NCBI GenBank assembly: GCA_030689795.1
Contig: JAUYEO010000232.1
Coordinates: 1 to 15,761, forward strand
DNA length: 15,761 bases
Reading direction: 5' to 3'
From: Desulfobacterales bacterium
GTDB lineage: Bacteria > Desulfobacterota > Desulfobacteria > Desulfobacterales > RPRI01
Numbering within the stretch: position 1 is the stretch's first letter; the number at the start of each line of letters is the position of its first letter. Made by a program: the position numbers and the translations under genes. Under the pieces are notes generated by a model. That model was not told the DNA's origin. It worked only from the letters and a program-made list of their open reading frames with translations, and did not search any database. Positions 1 through 7,710 of the stretch are shown here, piece by piece.

Positions 1-88
1 CCTTGTATAATGATTTCTTAAGATCAAGATGCTCGTTTAAAGCATTGCTTATTTCATAAAGCAGGGTGATGTCTTCTATTGTTTTCAT
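1..88 (-). CDS. 5' end of a GAF-type regulator or sensor (partial)
   Basis: The first 29 codons of a leftward gene lie here, and the rest is outside the window. The peptide starts MKTIEDITLLYEISNAL and continues with EHLDLKKSLYK. This resembles the helical lead-in to an N-terminal GAF domain, as in NifA-like sigma-54 activators and some GAF sensor kinases. The ATG is at 88-86 and no convincing Shine-Dalgarno is visible upstream. The gene diverges from dinB across a 132-bp gap. The family call rests on 29 residues only, so the choice between activator and kinase is open. Confidence 0.5.
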   Translation of the reverse strand, partial: MKTIEDITLLYEISNALNEHLDLKKSLYK

Positions 89-220
89 GAGTTATCTATG
101 GACACCAGGTTTTCTTATATGAGAATCAAATTAGCCTTACCACGAATCCGTCAATATTGTTTGCTGAATTATACAAAAATGTAAAAAATAGCAAGCTTTC
201 TTGTCAGGGGAATAAAATCA

Positions 221-1372
221 ATGATTCTTCATGTTGATATGGATGCTTTTTTTGCCTCCGTGGAGCAGCTTGATAACCCGAAGCTTGCGGGTAAATGCAT
301 TATTGTCGGCGGTCTGTCGGGACGTGGCGTTGTTTCTGCGGCAAGTTATGAAGCTAGAAAGTTTGGCGTTCATTCGGCAATGCCGATGTATCTGGCAAGG
401 CAGAAATGCCCTCAAGGTGTATTCCTTTCTCCCCGGATGGAACGGTATTCCGAAATATCTGAAAAAATAATGGCCATTCTGGGAACATTCTCTCCTCTTG
501 TTGAACCTGTCTCCATTGATGAAGCCTATGTGGATATTTCAGGATGTAAAAGACTGCATGGTGATTATTTGACGATAGGTTCAGCTGTTAAAAGAAAGAT
601 AAGAGAGCGGGCTGGCCTTGGTTGTTCCGTAGGAATAGCTCCCAACAAGTTCCTTGCTAAAATAGCATCTGATATGAACAAACCGGATGGTTTAACGGTA
701 ATATCGCCTGAAAATGCCGGCCGTTTTGTAGAATCCGTTCCAATAAGTAAAGCGCCGGGGGTTGGAAAAGTGAGGTTGAAAGAGCTTGAAATAATCGGGA
801 TTAAGACTCTCGGGGATATTAAAAAATATCCGCGGGAGATGCTGATAAAGAGATTCGGAAAATTCGGCTTAAGGCTGATGGCGCTTGCATCAGGGGCGGA
901 TGATTCTCCTGTTTCACCTCCTGCCTCCAGCAAGTCCGTAAGCGTTGAAACGACGCTTGATAAGGATACTTCAGACAGGAATCTGTTGAAAGAATACCTG
1001 TTGAAACAATCTGAAGGTGTCGGAAGCGAATTGAGAAGACTCGGTATGAGGGCAAAGACAATTGTGCTTAAAATAAAACATGCCGATTTCAGGCAGATTA
1101 CAAGAAGCATTACAATCAAAACACCGGTTCAGTCTTCACAAGCCATCTACAAAGAGGTGATTAAGCTCCTCGAGGCTTATGATAATAAAGAAAAGATCAG
1201 GCTGATCGGCGTCGGCGTAACAAGCCTTATTCCAGGTTCGGATCCTGTCCAGATGAGCATCTTTGATGCAGATAGAAAGAAGGACGGCAAATGGGAGAAA
1301 GTGGACAGGGCCGTTGACGATATAAAAAAGAAATTCGGAAAAGATATCCTGGTAAAAACAGCCGGTAAATGA
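221..1372 (+). CDS. dinB: DNA polymerase IV (Y-family translesion polymerase)
   Basis: This is an error-prone Y-family polymerase that extends past damaged or mispaired template bases. The 383-residue length is normal. The palm begins at the N-terminus with HVDMDAFFASVE, giving metal ligands Asp6 and Asp8 and a likely steric gate at Phe11. The second catalytic motif SIDEAYVD starts at residue 98 and carries Asp100 and Glu101. A helix-hairpin-helix (PGVGKVRLKEL) lies near residues 180-190, followed by the little-finger domain. The C-terminus has PVQMSIFD, a match to the QxxLF beta-clamp-binding motif. An AGGGG lies 10 bases before the ATG. No clear LexA box was recognised upstream, so SOS control cannot be claimed. 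The gene converges with the hydrolase, with only 22 bp between stops. Confidence 0.95.
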   Translation: MILHVDMDAFFASVEQLDNPKLAGKCIIVGGLSGRGVVSAASYEARKFGVHSAMPMYLARQKCPQGVFLSPRMERYSEISEKIMAILGTFSPLVEPVSIDEAYVDISGCKRLHGDYLTIGSAVKRKIRERAGLGCSVGIAPNKFLAKIASDMNKPDGLTVISPENAGRFVESVPISKAPGVGKVRLKELEIIGIKTLGDIKKYPREMLIKRFGKFGLRLMALASGADDSPVSPPASSKSVSVETTLDKDTSDRNLLKEYLLKQSEGVGSELRRLGMRAKTIVLKIKHADFRQITRSITIKTPVQSSQAIYKEVIKLLEAYDNKEKIRLIGVGVTSLIPGSDPVQMSIFDADRKKDGKWEKVDRAVDDIKKKFGKDILVKTAGK

Positions 1373-1394
1373 GTGCCGGAGAGGCTCTATATTG

Positions 1395-2243
1395 TCAGAT
1401 ATGTGAATTGATCCAGGCTTCAAGATCATCTATTACAATTTTTCTGTCATTCTCCCTTTCATTGTAAACCTCATGGTAAAGACCGTCGTAAACATGAATC
1501 GTCTTGTCTTTTACCGCCAGTCTTTCGAAGAAGGATTTTGACGCCTCTGCATTAACAAGATGATCATCTCCTGCAATCTGCATCAACACCGGCACTTTAA
1601 TGTTCTGTGCTTCTTTGTTTGCGGTTTCCATGGCGGATAAAAACTCGGTGAACCACCTCGCAGATACGCGGTCATGGACAAGGGGATCATTTTTATAGGC
1701 AGCGACAACTTTATCGTCATGGCTGATCTTTGAAGCATCCAGTTCATTGTTTAAGCTCAATCCGGGCCATAATGAAGACATGACCTTTCCCAAAGCTGCT
1801 TTTATTGCCGGAACTTTAACGGCCACGCCGAGAGACGGAGATGAAATAATCAGGCCGTCAATTGTTTTCTGCCTGCGGATTGCGTAATTTATTGCTATAA
1901 GCCCTCCCATGCTGTGTCCGAGCAGAAAGCATTTCATGCCGGGCTTTTTTTCTTTTAATGCCGTTTCAACTATCGGGTGAAGATTCTCAAGATATTCGCC
2001 GAAAGAAAGAACATGTCCCCTTTTCCCATCGCTTTTTCCATGCCCTCTGAAATCGGGCGCATAAATGGTTATTCCTTTCGGTACAAGCCGTTCAAATACA
2101 TTGACATATCTTCCGGAATGCTCCCCCAGGCCGTGGGCGATTACCATTACCGCTTTTTCAGGATCGGCTTTATACCGGCGGTAAAAGATGTTAAGCCCAT
2201 CCTGACTGTTATATCCTTCAGTATATCCTGGCGTATTTTTCAA
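1395..2243 (-). CDS. Alpha/beta hydrolase, monoacylglycerol lipase-like
   Basis: This is a 282-residue serine hydrolase of the Hydrolase_4 / lysophospholipase family, expected to cleave monoacylglycerols or lysophospholipids. The substrate itself cannot be read from the sequence. The oxyanion-side motif AHGLGEHSGRY is near residue 36. The nucleophile elbow GHSMGG spans 109-114 (Ser111). The likely acid is Asp227 in AGDDHLV, and the base is His257 in GLYHEVYNE, so the triad looks complete. A variable cap lies between about 140 and 205. No signal peptide is evident, so it is probably cytoplasmic. Translation starts at TTG, supported by AAGGAG on the minus strand (2254-2249) five bases upstream. 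It is a single gene, convergent with dinB and divergent from the Mla operon. Confidence 0.9.
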   Translation of the reverse strand: MKNTPGYTEGYNSQDGLNIFYRRYKADPEKAVMVIAHGLGEHSGRYVNVFERLVPKGITIYAPDFRGHGKSDGKRGHVLSFGEYLENLHPIVETALKEKKPGMKCFLLGHSMGGLIAINYAIRRQKTIDGLIISSPSLGVAVKVPAIKAALGKVMSSLWPGLSLNNELDASKISHDDKVVAAYKNDPLVHDRVSARWFTEFLSAMETANKEAQNIKVPVLMQIAGDDHLVNAEASKSFFERLAVKDKTIHVYDGLYHEVYNERENDRKIVIDDLEAWINSHI

Positions 2244-2271
2244 GGTCGCTCCTTACGTTATGTTTATTTTT

Positions 2272-2402
2272 GACGGCTTCGTAAAAAGTTATTCTCACAC
2301 AAAGATCACCGAGGACACAAAGAAAAACTTGAATGTTTTCAATAGGTAATTCTTTGTGTCTTTGTGTCTTCGTGGCAAAAACCGACTTTTTACGAAACCA
2401 TC
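2272..2402. repeat. MITE-like palindromic element, copy A
   Basis: The element is bounded by an imperfect terminal inverted repeat of 19 bases, 16 of them matching (2272-2290 and 2384-2402; core TTCGTAAAAAGT). It contains an inner perfect 11-bp inverted repeat, GACACAAAGAA at 2314-2324 against TTCTTTGTGTC at 2350-2360. It has no ORF. Its ends resemble those of the element at 13699-13851, which argues for a dispersed non-autonomous family and against a chance hairpin. It lies between the hydrolase start and the mla promoter. Confidence 0.6.
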
Positions 2403-2438
2403 ATATATAGCAAACACTAACAAGGGTCTTTTCGATTG

Positions 2439-2456
2439 TCAATTATTGATAATTGA
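2439..2456. promoter_or_regulatory. Perfect palindrome upstream of the mla promoter (possible operator)
   Basis: TCAATTAT and ATAATTGA form a perfect 8-bp inverted repeat around a TG centre. It ends 14 bp before the -35 box of the mla promoter, a position suited to an activator or repressor site. The binding protein is unknown, and AT-rich palindromes also arise by chance. Confidence 0.35.
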
Positions 2457-2470
2457 TATTGCTTACTTAC

Positions 2471-2499
2471 TTGACACACGTATGCCATTTTAATATATT
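2471..2499 (+). promoter_or_regulatory. Sigma-70 promoter for the mla operon
   Basis: A consensus TTGACA (2471-2476) is followed after exactly 17 bp by TATATT (2494-2499). Transcription would start near 2506, giving a leader of about 48 nt before the mlaE ATG. This is the best-looking promoter in the window. Confidence 0.75.
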
Positions 2500-2553
2500 C
2501 ACCAAAGATGCAAGTTCATTTATATTGTAATTTGATATTGTTATAAGGTTGTT

Positions 2554-3357
2554 ATGCTGCGATTGTCCACTTTAATAAGCCCGCTCACCGCTCTTGGGAG
2601 GGGGACAACTTTCATAGTCCAGGAGATGGGACGTATCGCCATGTTCTTTCTCAGGAGCTTTGCGTTAATATTTTACCGTCCTTTTCAAATTAATAAAACA
2701 ATGCAGCAAATTTATTTCGTTGGGGCAAAATCGGTTTTTGTCATATGTCTTACAGGAGCATTTACAGGGATGGTGCTCGGGCTTCAGGGTTACTATACAC
2801 TCGTAAAATTCGGTTCAACCGGATTTCTGGGAGCAGCTGTTGCTCTTACCTTGATAAGGGAACTGGGTCCGGTACTAACGGCCATCATGGTGACAGGAAG
2901 AGCCGGCTCGGCCATGGCTGCTGAAGTCGGCATAATGAGGATATCCGAAGAGATCGATGCTCTTGAGACAATGGATATCAACCCCATCCGTTTTCTTGTC
3001 AGTCCCAAACTGGCTGCCGCTTTAATCAGTATGCCTCTTCTTACCGCCCTTTTTGACGTGGTCGGTATTCTGGGAGGGTATCTTACCGGCTCCGTTCTGC
3101 TCGGAATAAGCCCCGGCGTGTACTTTATGCGCATTGAAACAAGCGTGATCATGGATGATGTAACGGGGGGTTTTGTTAAGTCGGTCGTTTTTGCGGCTGT
3201 TATTGTAACAATATGCTGTTTTCAGGGATATTTCACACACACACGAGCCGATGGTTTCGGCGCAAAAGGCGTAAGTATTTCAACGACTTCGGCTGTTGTT
3301 ATTTCCTGTGTTCTGATTCTCATAACAGATTATGTTTTAACATCATTCCTGCTGTAA
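2554..3357 (+). CDS. mlaE: Phospholipid ABC transporter permease MlaE
   Basis: This is the inner-membrane permease of the Mla system, which moves phospholipids between inner and outer membranes to keep the outer leaflet free of them. The 267-residue protein is typical of the MlaE/Ttg2B family. It has an N-terminal amphipathic stretch, then the conserved core GAFTGMVLGLQGYYTL, a segment LIRELGPVLTAIMVTGRAGS around residues 100-119, and an EIDALETMDINPI coupling segment. Several membrane helices follow to the C-terminus. An AAGG lies five bases before the ATG. It is the first gene of the operon, seven bases before mlaF, and no MlaB (STAS) gene is seen in the cluster. Confidence 0.95.
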   Translation: MLRLSTLISPLTALGRGTTFIVQEMGRIAMFFLRSFALIFYRPFQINKTMQQIYFVGAKSVFVICLTGAFTGMVLGLQGYYTLVKFGSTGFLGAAVALTLIRELGPVLTAIMVTGRAGSAMAAEVGIMRISEEIDALETMDINPIRFLVSPKLAAALISMPLLTALFDVVGILGGYLTGSVLLGISPGVYFMRIETSVIMDDVTGGFVKSVVFAAVIVTICCFQGYFTHTRADGFGAKGVSISTTSAVVISCVLILITDYVLTSFLL

Positions 3358-3364
3358 TGGATAT

Positions 3365-4576
3365 ATGAGAGAGCCTCTAATTCAATTCAAGAATGTTTAT
3401 AAGAGATTTGGTGAGAACCATGTTCTAAATGGCACTGACCTCAGCATTTATAAAGGCGAGATAACAACGATAATAGGAAAAAGCGGGGGAGGGAAAAGCG
3501 TACTTCTCAAGCATATTATCGGACTCCTTGAACAGGATTCGGGTACAATCCTTTTTGAAGGTCGCTCTGTTTCGGACATGAACAAGGCCGAGAAAAAAGC
3601 CCTCAAAAGAAAATGCAGCTATATGTTTCAGGGAACAGCTCTTTTCGATTCTTTAACAATATATGAAAATATTGCCTTGCCGCTCAAGGAAACAACATCT
3701 TTATCCGATTCGGAAATAAACAGGCGGGTCAGAGAGAAAATGGAGCAGCTCGATCTGCATGAGATAGATGAAAAGTATCCTTCACAGCTTTCGGGGGGGA
3801 TGAAAAAAAGAGTGGCTCTTGCAAGAGCGCTTATCACTGATCCGGAGATAGTCCTTTTCGATGAGCCGACAACAGGCCTTGATCCTATCCGCAAGAAGGC
3901 CGTCCACAGGATGATATCGGATTATCAGCAAAAATTCGGCTTTACAGGAGTTGTAATCAGCCATGACATACCTGATATCTTTAATATTTCGCAGCGGGTT
4001 GCCATGCTGAATGACGGCCGCGTACTTTTTGAAGGAAGCCAGGATGAATTGGCTATGGCCTCAGATCCTGCCATAAAAGAGTTTATACAGGGGATGGAAA
4101 TCCGTCATGAGAAGATAGATTGTATTCCTTCGCTTGCTGAAAAAGGCAAGCTGACGGGAGAGCAGGCCTTTGCGCTGCCGGGGCAAACTGGATTTTCTAT
4201 TATACTCCTCCACCTGGACAATTTGAACGAGATAACACTGAGTCAGGGGCCGGGCGCCTCAAAAGCCATATTAAACAGCTTTGTAACAAAGGCGCATGAT
4301 TGTATAAGAGGCACTGATAGCTGTTTCTTTTACGGGCAGGATGGCATACTAATCCTCCTTCCGGGTTTAGCCAGGGACTCAGCAGAAATAATGTGTGACA
4401 GACTGATATCAATGATTAATATAGGTGATATTTTAGAGAAAGCACCCATATCCAATTTCTGTTTGTTTGCAAGCGCTTCATTTGCTGAGGCTGGTTCCGG
4501 CAACCGTCCTGAAGAAATTATTGCCGATTCGGAGTTTAAGCAAAGCAAGAAATATAAACTCAGTTTCTGCAAATGA
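3365..4576 (+). CDS. mlaF: MlaF ATPase with a C-terminal degenerate GGDEF-like domain
   Basis: Residues 1 to about 250 form a canonical ABC ATPase that powers the MlaE permease. Walker A is GKSGGGKS at 38-45, the Q-loop glutamine is Gln89, the signature LSGGM is at 142-146, Walker B LFDE is at 164-167 and the H-loop is His200. The protein has 403 residues, about 130-150 more than a usual MlaF. The extra part (about 277-385) follows the GGDEF/nucleotide-cyclase pattern. It has a first strand FSIILLHLDNLNEI (277-290), a helix, then RGTDSCFFYGQDGILILLPG (315-334). GQDGI (324-328) sits where GGDEF would be, and metal-binding positions are lost, so catalysis is not expected. The domain assignment is by pattern reading and is inference; the ABC part is certain. 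A regulatory or structural role, perhaps replacing the absent MlaB, is speculation. Confidence 0.9.
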   Translation: MREPLIQFKNVYKRFGENHVLNGTDLSIYKGEITTIIGKSGGGKSVLLKHIIGLLEQDSGTILFEGRSVSDMNKAEKKALKRKCSYMFQGTALFDSLTIYENIALPLKETTSLSDSEINRRVREKMEQLDLHEIDEKYPSQLSGGMKKRVALARALITDPEIVLFDEPTTGLDPIRKKAVHRMISDYQQKFGFTGVVISHDIPDIFNISQRVAMLNDGRVLFEGSQDELAMASDPAIKEFIQGMEIRHEKIDCIPSLAEKGKLTGEQAFALPGQTGFSIILLHLDNLNEITLSQGPGASKAILNSFVTKAHDCIRGTDSCFFYGQDGILILLPGLARDSAEIMCDRLISMINIGDILEKAPISNFCLFASASFAEAGSGNRPEEIIADSEFKQSKKYKLSFCK

Positions 4577-4588
4577 GTTGGAGGTAAT

Positions 4589-5680
4589 ATGAAAAAAACA
4601 TCAATAGAAACATCCGTTGGAATATTTGTTATGATCGGGCTCGTTTGTGTGGCTTATCTCACTATAAAGCTTGGAAAGATGGAGCTGATCGGCGACAATA
4701 ATTACCCGGTTTATGCGAGGTTCCAGTCTGTTTCGGGACTTAAGAAAGGTTCCCACGTAGAGATGGCAGGCGTCAGGATAGGAACGATCGATTCAATCTC
4801 CTTAGACAAGGAGAGCAAAGCTCTTGTCAAAATGAAGATAGAAAAAGGGCTTCTCCTGACGGATGACGTGATCGCTTCGGTCAAGACCGCCGGAATGATA
4901 GGAGACAAGTACATAAGGATTTCTCCGGGAGGTTCCGACGTGATATTAAAGCCAGGGGACATGATAACCGAGACCGAGTCCGCGGTTGATATTGAAGAGC
5001 TGATAAGTAAATATGTCTTTGGCGGTGTTTTAAAATATAAAAAAAGTTATGAACAAGAGGAGAAATCTGTGAAAAAAACGGCAGTATTTTTGTTATGTGT
5101 GTTTTTTGCTTCGGTATCTTTTTCTTCGGATAGAGGACCGATGGATTCGCTTAAAGGCCCGGTTGACGAAGGAATAAGACTCTTAAGCGATCCGAAGTAT
5201 AAAGATCCGTCGCTTAAAAGCGTCCAGCGTGAAAAGATATGGGAAATAGTGCGCAAAGCGTTTGATTTTACGGAACTGTCCGGGCGCGCTCTTGCAGCCA
5301 ACTGGAAAACTCTGAATCCGCCGCAGAGGAAGGAATTCAGCGAGGTTTTTTCAGAGGTCCTCGGAAATTCATACCTCGATAAAATCCAGGGCGGATACAG
5401 GGATGAAAAGGTTGAATACATCGGGCAGGAGATGGTTTCGGATACCAAGGCCGTTGTAAAGACGAAGATTATAAGAGAAAAAGGCGAGATTCCGGTTGAT
5501 TACAGCATGAAGCTGAAGGATAACAACTGGAAGGTCTATGATGTGCAGGTTGAGGGTGTCAGTCTCGTCCAGAATTACAGATCCCAGTTCAATGAAATTC
5601 TGTCAAAGGATTCTCCGGACGAGCTGATAAAGCGGCTCCATAAAAAGCTTAAGGAACAGAAAAAAGGCGAAACAAAATAG
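4589..5680 (+). CDS. mlaD: MlaD and MlaC in one open frame (MCE protein plus periplasmic lipid carrier)
   Basis: The first 147 residues are MlaD: one membrane anchor (about 10-28, VGIFVMIGLVCVAYLTI), then a single MCE domain (about 38-116) that forms the hexameric lipid channel on the permease, ending SAVDIEELISKYVFGGV. No stop follows. A 13-residue linker (148-160) leads into a complete MlaC, including a signal-peptide-like segment. A GGAGG lies four bases before the ATG and 12 bases separate it from mlaF. A TAA is present one frame away, immediately after the GGV codons (gtt ttaa), so loss of one T in the T4 run at 5028-5031 would end MlaD there. The fusion may be real, a recent mutation or a sequence error. 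Confidence 0.85.
   Translation: MKKTSIETSVGIFVMIGLVCVAYLTIKLGKMELIGDNNYPVYARFQSVSGLKKGSHVEMAGVRIGTIDSISLDKESKALVKMKIEKGLLLTDDVIASVKTAGMIGDKYIRISPGGSDVILKPGDMITETESAVDIEELISKYVFGGVLKYKKSYEQEEKSVKKTAVFLLCVFFASVSFSSDRGPMDSLKGPVDEGIRLLSDPKYKDPSLKSVQREKIWEIVRKAFDFTELSGRALAANWKTLNPPQRKEFSEVFSEVLGNSYLDKIQGGYRDEKVEYIGQEMVSDTKAVVKTKIIREKGEIPVDYSMKLKDNNWKVYDVQVEGVSLVQNYRSQFNEILSKDSPDELIKRLHKKLKEQKKGETK
5057..5071 (+). promoter_or_regulatory. Internal ribosome binding site and GTG start for mlaC
   Basis: GAGGAG (5057-5062) precedes GTG (5069-5071) by six bases, ideal for initiation. The GTG codon is residue 161 of the longer frame, and the next residues, KKTAVFLLCVFFASVSFSS, read as a fresh signal peptide. 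This indicates that MlaC is translated separately even though the upstream frame runs into it. Confidence 0.75.
5069..5680 (+). CDS. mlaC: Periplasmic phospholipid carrier MlaC (internal start)
   Basis: Read from the GTG, this is a 203-residue MlaC/Ttg2D protein, the soluble carrier that shuttles phospholipid across the periplasm between the MlaA side and MlaFED. Residues 1-20 form a Sec signal peptide, with likely cleavage after the FASVSFSS region. The rest matches the family: KGPVDEGIRLL near the start, REKIWEIVRKAFDFTELSGRAL, LNPPQRKEFSEVFSEVL, then YRDEKVEYIG and a DVQVEGVSLVQNYRSQFNEIL C-terminal segment. The family's usual length is about 200 residues, so nothing is missing. It is in frame with mlaD and 24 bases before mlaA. 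Confidence 0.8.
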   Translation: MKKTAVFLLCVFFASVSFSSDRGPMDSLKGPVDEGIRLLSDPKYKDPSLKSVQREKIWEIVRKAFDFTELSGRALAANWKTLNPPQRKEFSEVFSEVLGNSYLDKIQGGYRDEKVEYIGQEMVSDTKAVVKTKIIREKGEIPVDYSMKLKDNNWKVYDVQVEGVSLVQNYRSQFNEILSKDSPDELIKRLHKKLKEQKKGETK

Positions 5681-5704
5681 ATTATAGATGATAAAGACAG
5701 ATAT

Positions 5705-6508
5705 ATGAATAAAATTCCGGCTTTTATTGTTTGTGCTGTGCTTGTTTTTTGGACTCCGGCTGTTTTTGCGTCCGACACCGCGGATATTACCTTTAATGAA
5801 CTCCTTATAACTGCAAACTCAGTTGATTCCGGCGGGGAGTTTTTGGATGAAGAACCGGACTTTTTGAAAGAAGAAGCTGAAGATGAAAAAAAGGAAGACA
5901 TCATAAGCGTAGCGGATCCCCTTTATTACTGGAACTGGTCCGTATTCCATTTTAATGACAAGCTCTATTTCTGGCTTCTGAAACCTGTTTCGGAAGCATA
6001 CAGGGCTGTTGTTCCAAGGCAGGTAAGATCCGGTCTGCATAACTTTTTTTACAACATCGAAATGCCTGTCCGTTTTGTAAACTGCATCCTGCAGGGTAAA
6101 ATAGAGGCTGCCGGAGATGAATTCGCAAGGTTCGTAGTAAACAGCACAGAAGGGATACTCGGTTTTGACGACCCGGCAAAAAATTATCCTGAACTGAAAC
6201 AAGGGGAAGAGGATTTCGGACAGACTCTTGCATCATACAGGATAGGAAACGGCATTTATATTATCTGGCCCCTGCTGGGGCCTTCCACCCTCAGGGATAC
6301 GATAGGAATGGCCGGAGACAGATTTCTGAAACCGGTTTCATACATAGAGCCTCTCGAACTCTCCATGGGCGTAACCGGTTTAGGGACAATAAACGCGACC
6401 TCTTTTAAGATCGGAGATTATGAAACCTTCAAAAAAGCGGCTCTGGAGCCGTACGAAGGACTCCGCAACGCCTATATCCAAAACCGTCAGAAGAAAATCA
6501 GAGAATGA
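5705..6508 (+). CDS. mlaA: Outer-membrane phospholipid-removal protein MlaA (VacJ)
   Basis: MlaA forms a doughnut-shaped channel in the inner leaflet of the outer membrane and removes mislocalised phospholipids, handing them to MlaC. The 267-residue protein has family motifs in order: YYWNWSVFHFNDKLYFWLLKP from about residue 76, NFFYNIEMPVRFVNCILQG, RFVVNSTEGILGFDDPA, EDFGQTLASYRIGNGIYIIW and LLGPSTLRDTIGMAGDRFLKP. The N-terminus is a signal peptide ending AVFAS-DT. No lipobox cysteine is seen at the cleavage point, unlike the E. coli lipoprotein. An acidic linker (about 40-67) separates the signal from the domain. The ribosome site is weak. It is the last clear mla gene. Confidence 0.93.
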   Translation: MNKIPAFIVCAVLVFWTPAVFASDTADITFNELLITANSVDSGGEFLDEEPDFLKEEAEDEKKEDIISVADPLYYWNWSVFHFNDKLYFWLLKPVSEAYRAVVPRQVRSGLHNFFYNIEMPVRFVNCILQGKIEAAGDEFARFVVNSTEGILGFDDPAKNYPELKQGEEDFGQTLASYRIGNGIYIIWPLLGPSTLRDTIGMAGDRFLKPVSYIEPLELSMGVTGLGTINATSFKIGDYETFKKAALEPYEGLRNAYIQNRQKKIRE

Positions 6509-6559
6509 CAGCCTCCCGGAACGGACGGTCTTAACCATAACCGATTTGAAAACCGAAGC

Positions 6560-7630
6560 ATGTTCCAGTGGATGACGAAATTCATAGATAAAGTGGGCAG
6601 CCCCGAGCTTGACTGGATCCAAGTGGAGGTTACCAGTCATTGCAATGCCGCCTGTATCTACTGTCCGCAGCCCTTGCTCGGCGAAAAGCAACACATGCCG
6701 CTTTCGCTTTTCAAACAACTTTTCCCCTATCTCGGTTATACCTGCCTCGTATATCTCCAGGGCTGGGGCGAGCCTCTCCTGAACCGGGATCTTTTTGCCA
6801 TGATCAAGATGTGCAAGGCAAAAGGCAAACGCGTCGGATTCACTACCAACGGCATGCTGCTCGATGAGGAGACTGTCCGCAGGCTTGTGGACCTCGATTT
6901 GGACATACTGAGTGTCAGCCTCGCAGGCACAAGCCGATCCACCCATAATCGGATACGAAAAGGTACTGATCTTGCAAAAATTATTACCAACCTTGACCGG
7001 CTGCGGCAGATTAAGGCGCAAAAAAGAGCTTTGCGACCGGCTCTGCATTTGGCCTATCTCATGCTGTCCACAAACTTCCATGAACTGCCTGAGGTGACAG
7101 GGCTGGCAAAAAGGCTGGGAGCCGAACAAATCGTGTGCAGCAACCTGGCCCTGATTCCGCAGGAAGTGCTCGGGCCGGAAGCGCTCTTTAACCGGCGCGA
7201 TAAACAACACCGCTTTGTCAGCGTGCTGGAGGAAATCGCCGGAGACGCGCGTCGGGAAAACCTGCTTTTCAACTACAGCAGCCCGGTGCTGCAGGAACGA
7301 TCGGAGCGCTGCAGCGAAAATATATGCTATTCGTGCGTTGTCAGTGTGAAGGGGGAAGTCAGCCCTTGTGTTTTCACCTCCCCGACTTTATCGCAAACCG
7401 CCGGCATAAACTGCGATAAAGCCATGAACCGAATTTTTCAAAACCGGCAGGTGCCGCTTTACCCGTTGTCGTTCGGAAACATCGGCACAGAAAACCTTAC
7501 CCGAATCTGGAACAAAAAGGAGTATCTCCAATTCAAAAGGTTCCACGACCCTGAGACAAAAAAAGGAGATATGGACACCTTCCCGAGGCCCCGGAGTTGC
7601 GTGAACTGTTATAAGTATTTCAAGGTGTGA
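6560..7630 (+). CDS. Radical SAM protein with SPASM-like C-terminal cysteines
   Basis: A 356-residue radical SAM enzyme. The [4Fe-4S]-SAM motif is CNAACIYC (Cys28, Cys32, Cys35). GWGEPL near 68-73 matches the GGEP SAM-binding motif. The C-terminal half has cysteines at 251, 256, 259, 270, 285, 347 and 350, with GEVSPCVF and FGNIG near them. This arrangement fits a SPASM/twitch auxiliary-cluster domain that also ends in CVNC. Substrate and reaction cannot be told. No precursor-peptide gene is visible beside it, which speaks weakly against a RiPP maturase. It follows mlaA by 51 bp on the same strand and may be co-transcribed. The start is uncertain, because neither ATG 6560 nor ATG 6572 has a clear ribosome site. 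Confidence 0.85.
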   Translation: MFQWMTKFIDKVGSPELDWIQVEVTSHCNAACIYCPQPLLGEKQHMPLSLFKQLFPYLGYTCLVYLQGWGEPLLNRDLFAMIKMCKAKGKRVGFTTNGMLLDEETVRRLVDLDLDILSVSLAGTSRSTHNRIRKGTDLAKIITNLDRLRQIKAQKRALRPALHLAYLMLSTNFHELPEVTGLAKRLGAEQIVCSNLALIPQEVLGPEALFNRRDKQHRFVSVLEEIAGDARRENLLFNYSSPVLQERSERCSENICYSCVVSVKGEVSPCVFTSPTLSQTAGINCDKAMNRIFQNRQVPLYPLSFGNIGTENLTRIWNKKEYLQFKRFHDPETKKGDMDTFPRPRSCVNCYKYFKV

Positions 7631-7710
7631 TAAGGTATATAATTGCAAAAATATGATCACATCAGGAAACATCTGATGAGAAAGAGCCGGTGAAGCAGGC
7701 CGGTAACGCT

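Noticed and set aside
6380..7210. A 276-codon minus-strand ORF
   Set aside because: It lies opposite mlaA and the radical SAM gene, both of which have clear family motifs. It shows no motif of its own.
7660..7678. Hairpin CATCAG/CTGATG between convergent genes, as a terminator
   Set aside because: The stem is only six bp, AT-leaning, and no T-run follows on either strand.
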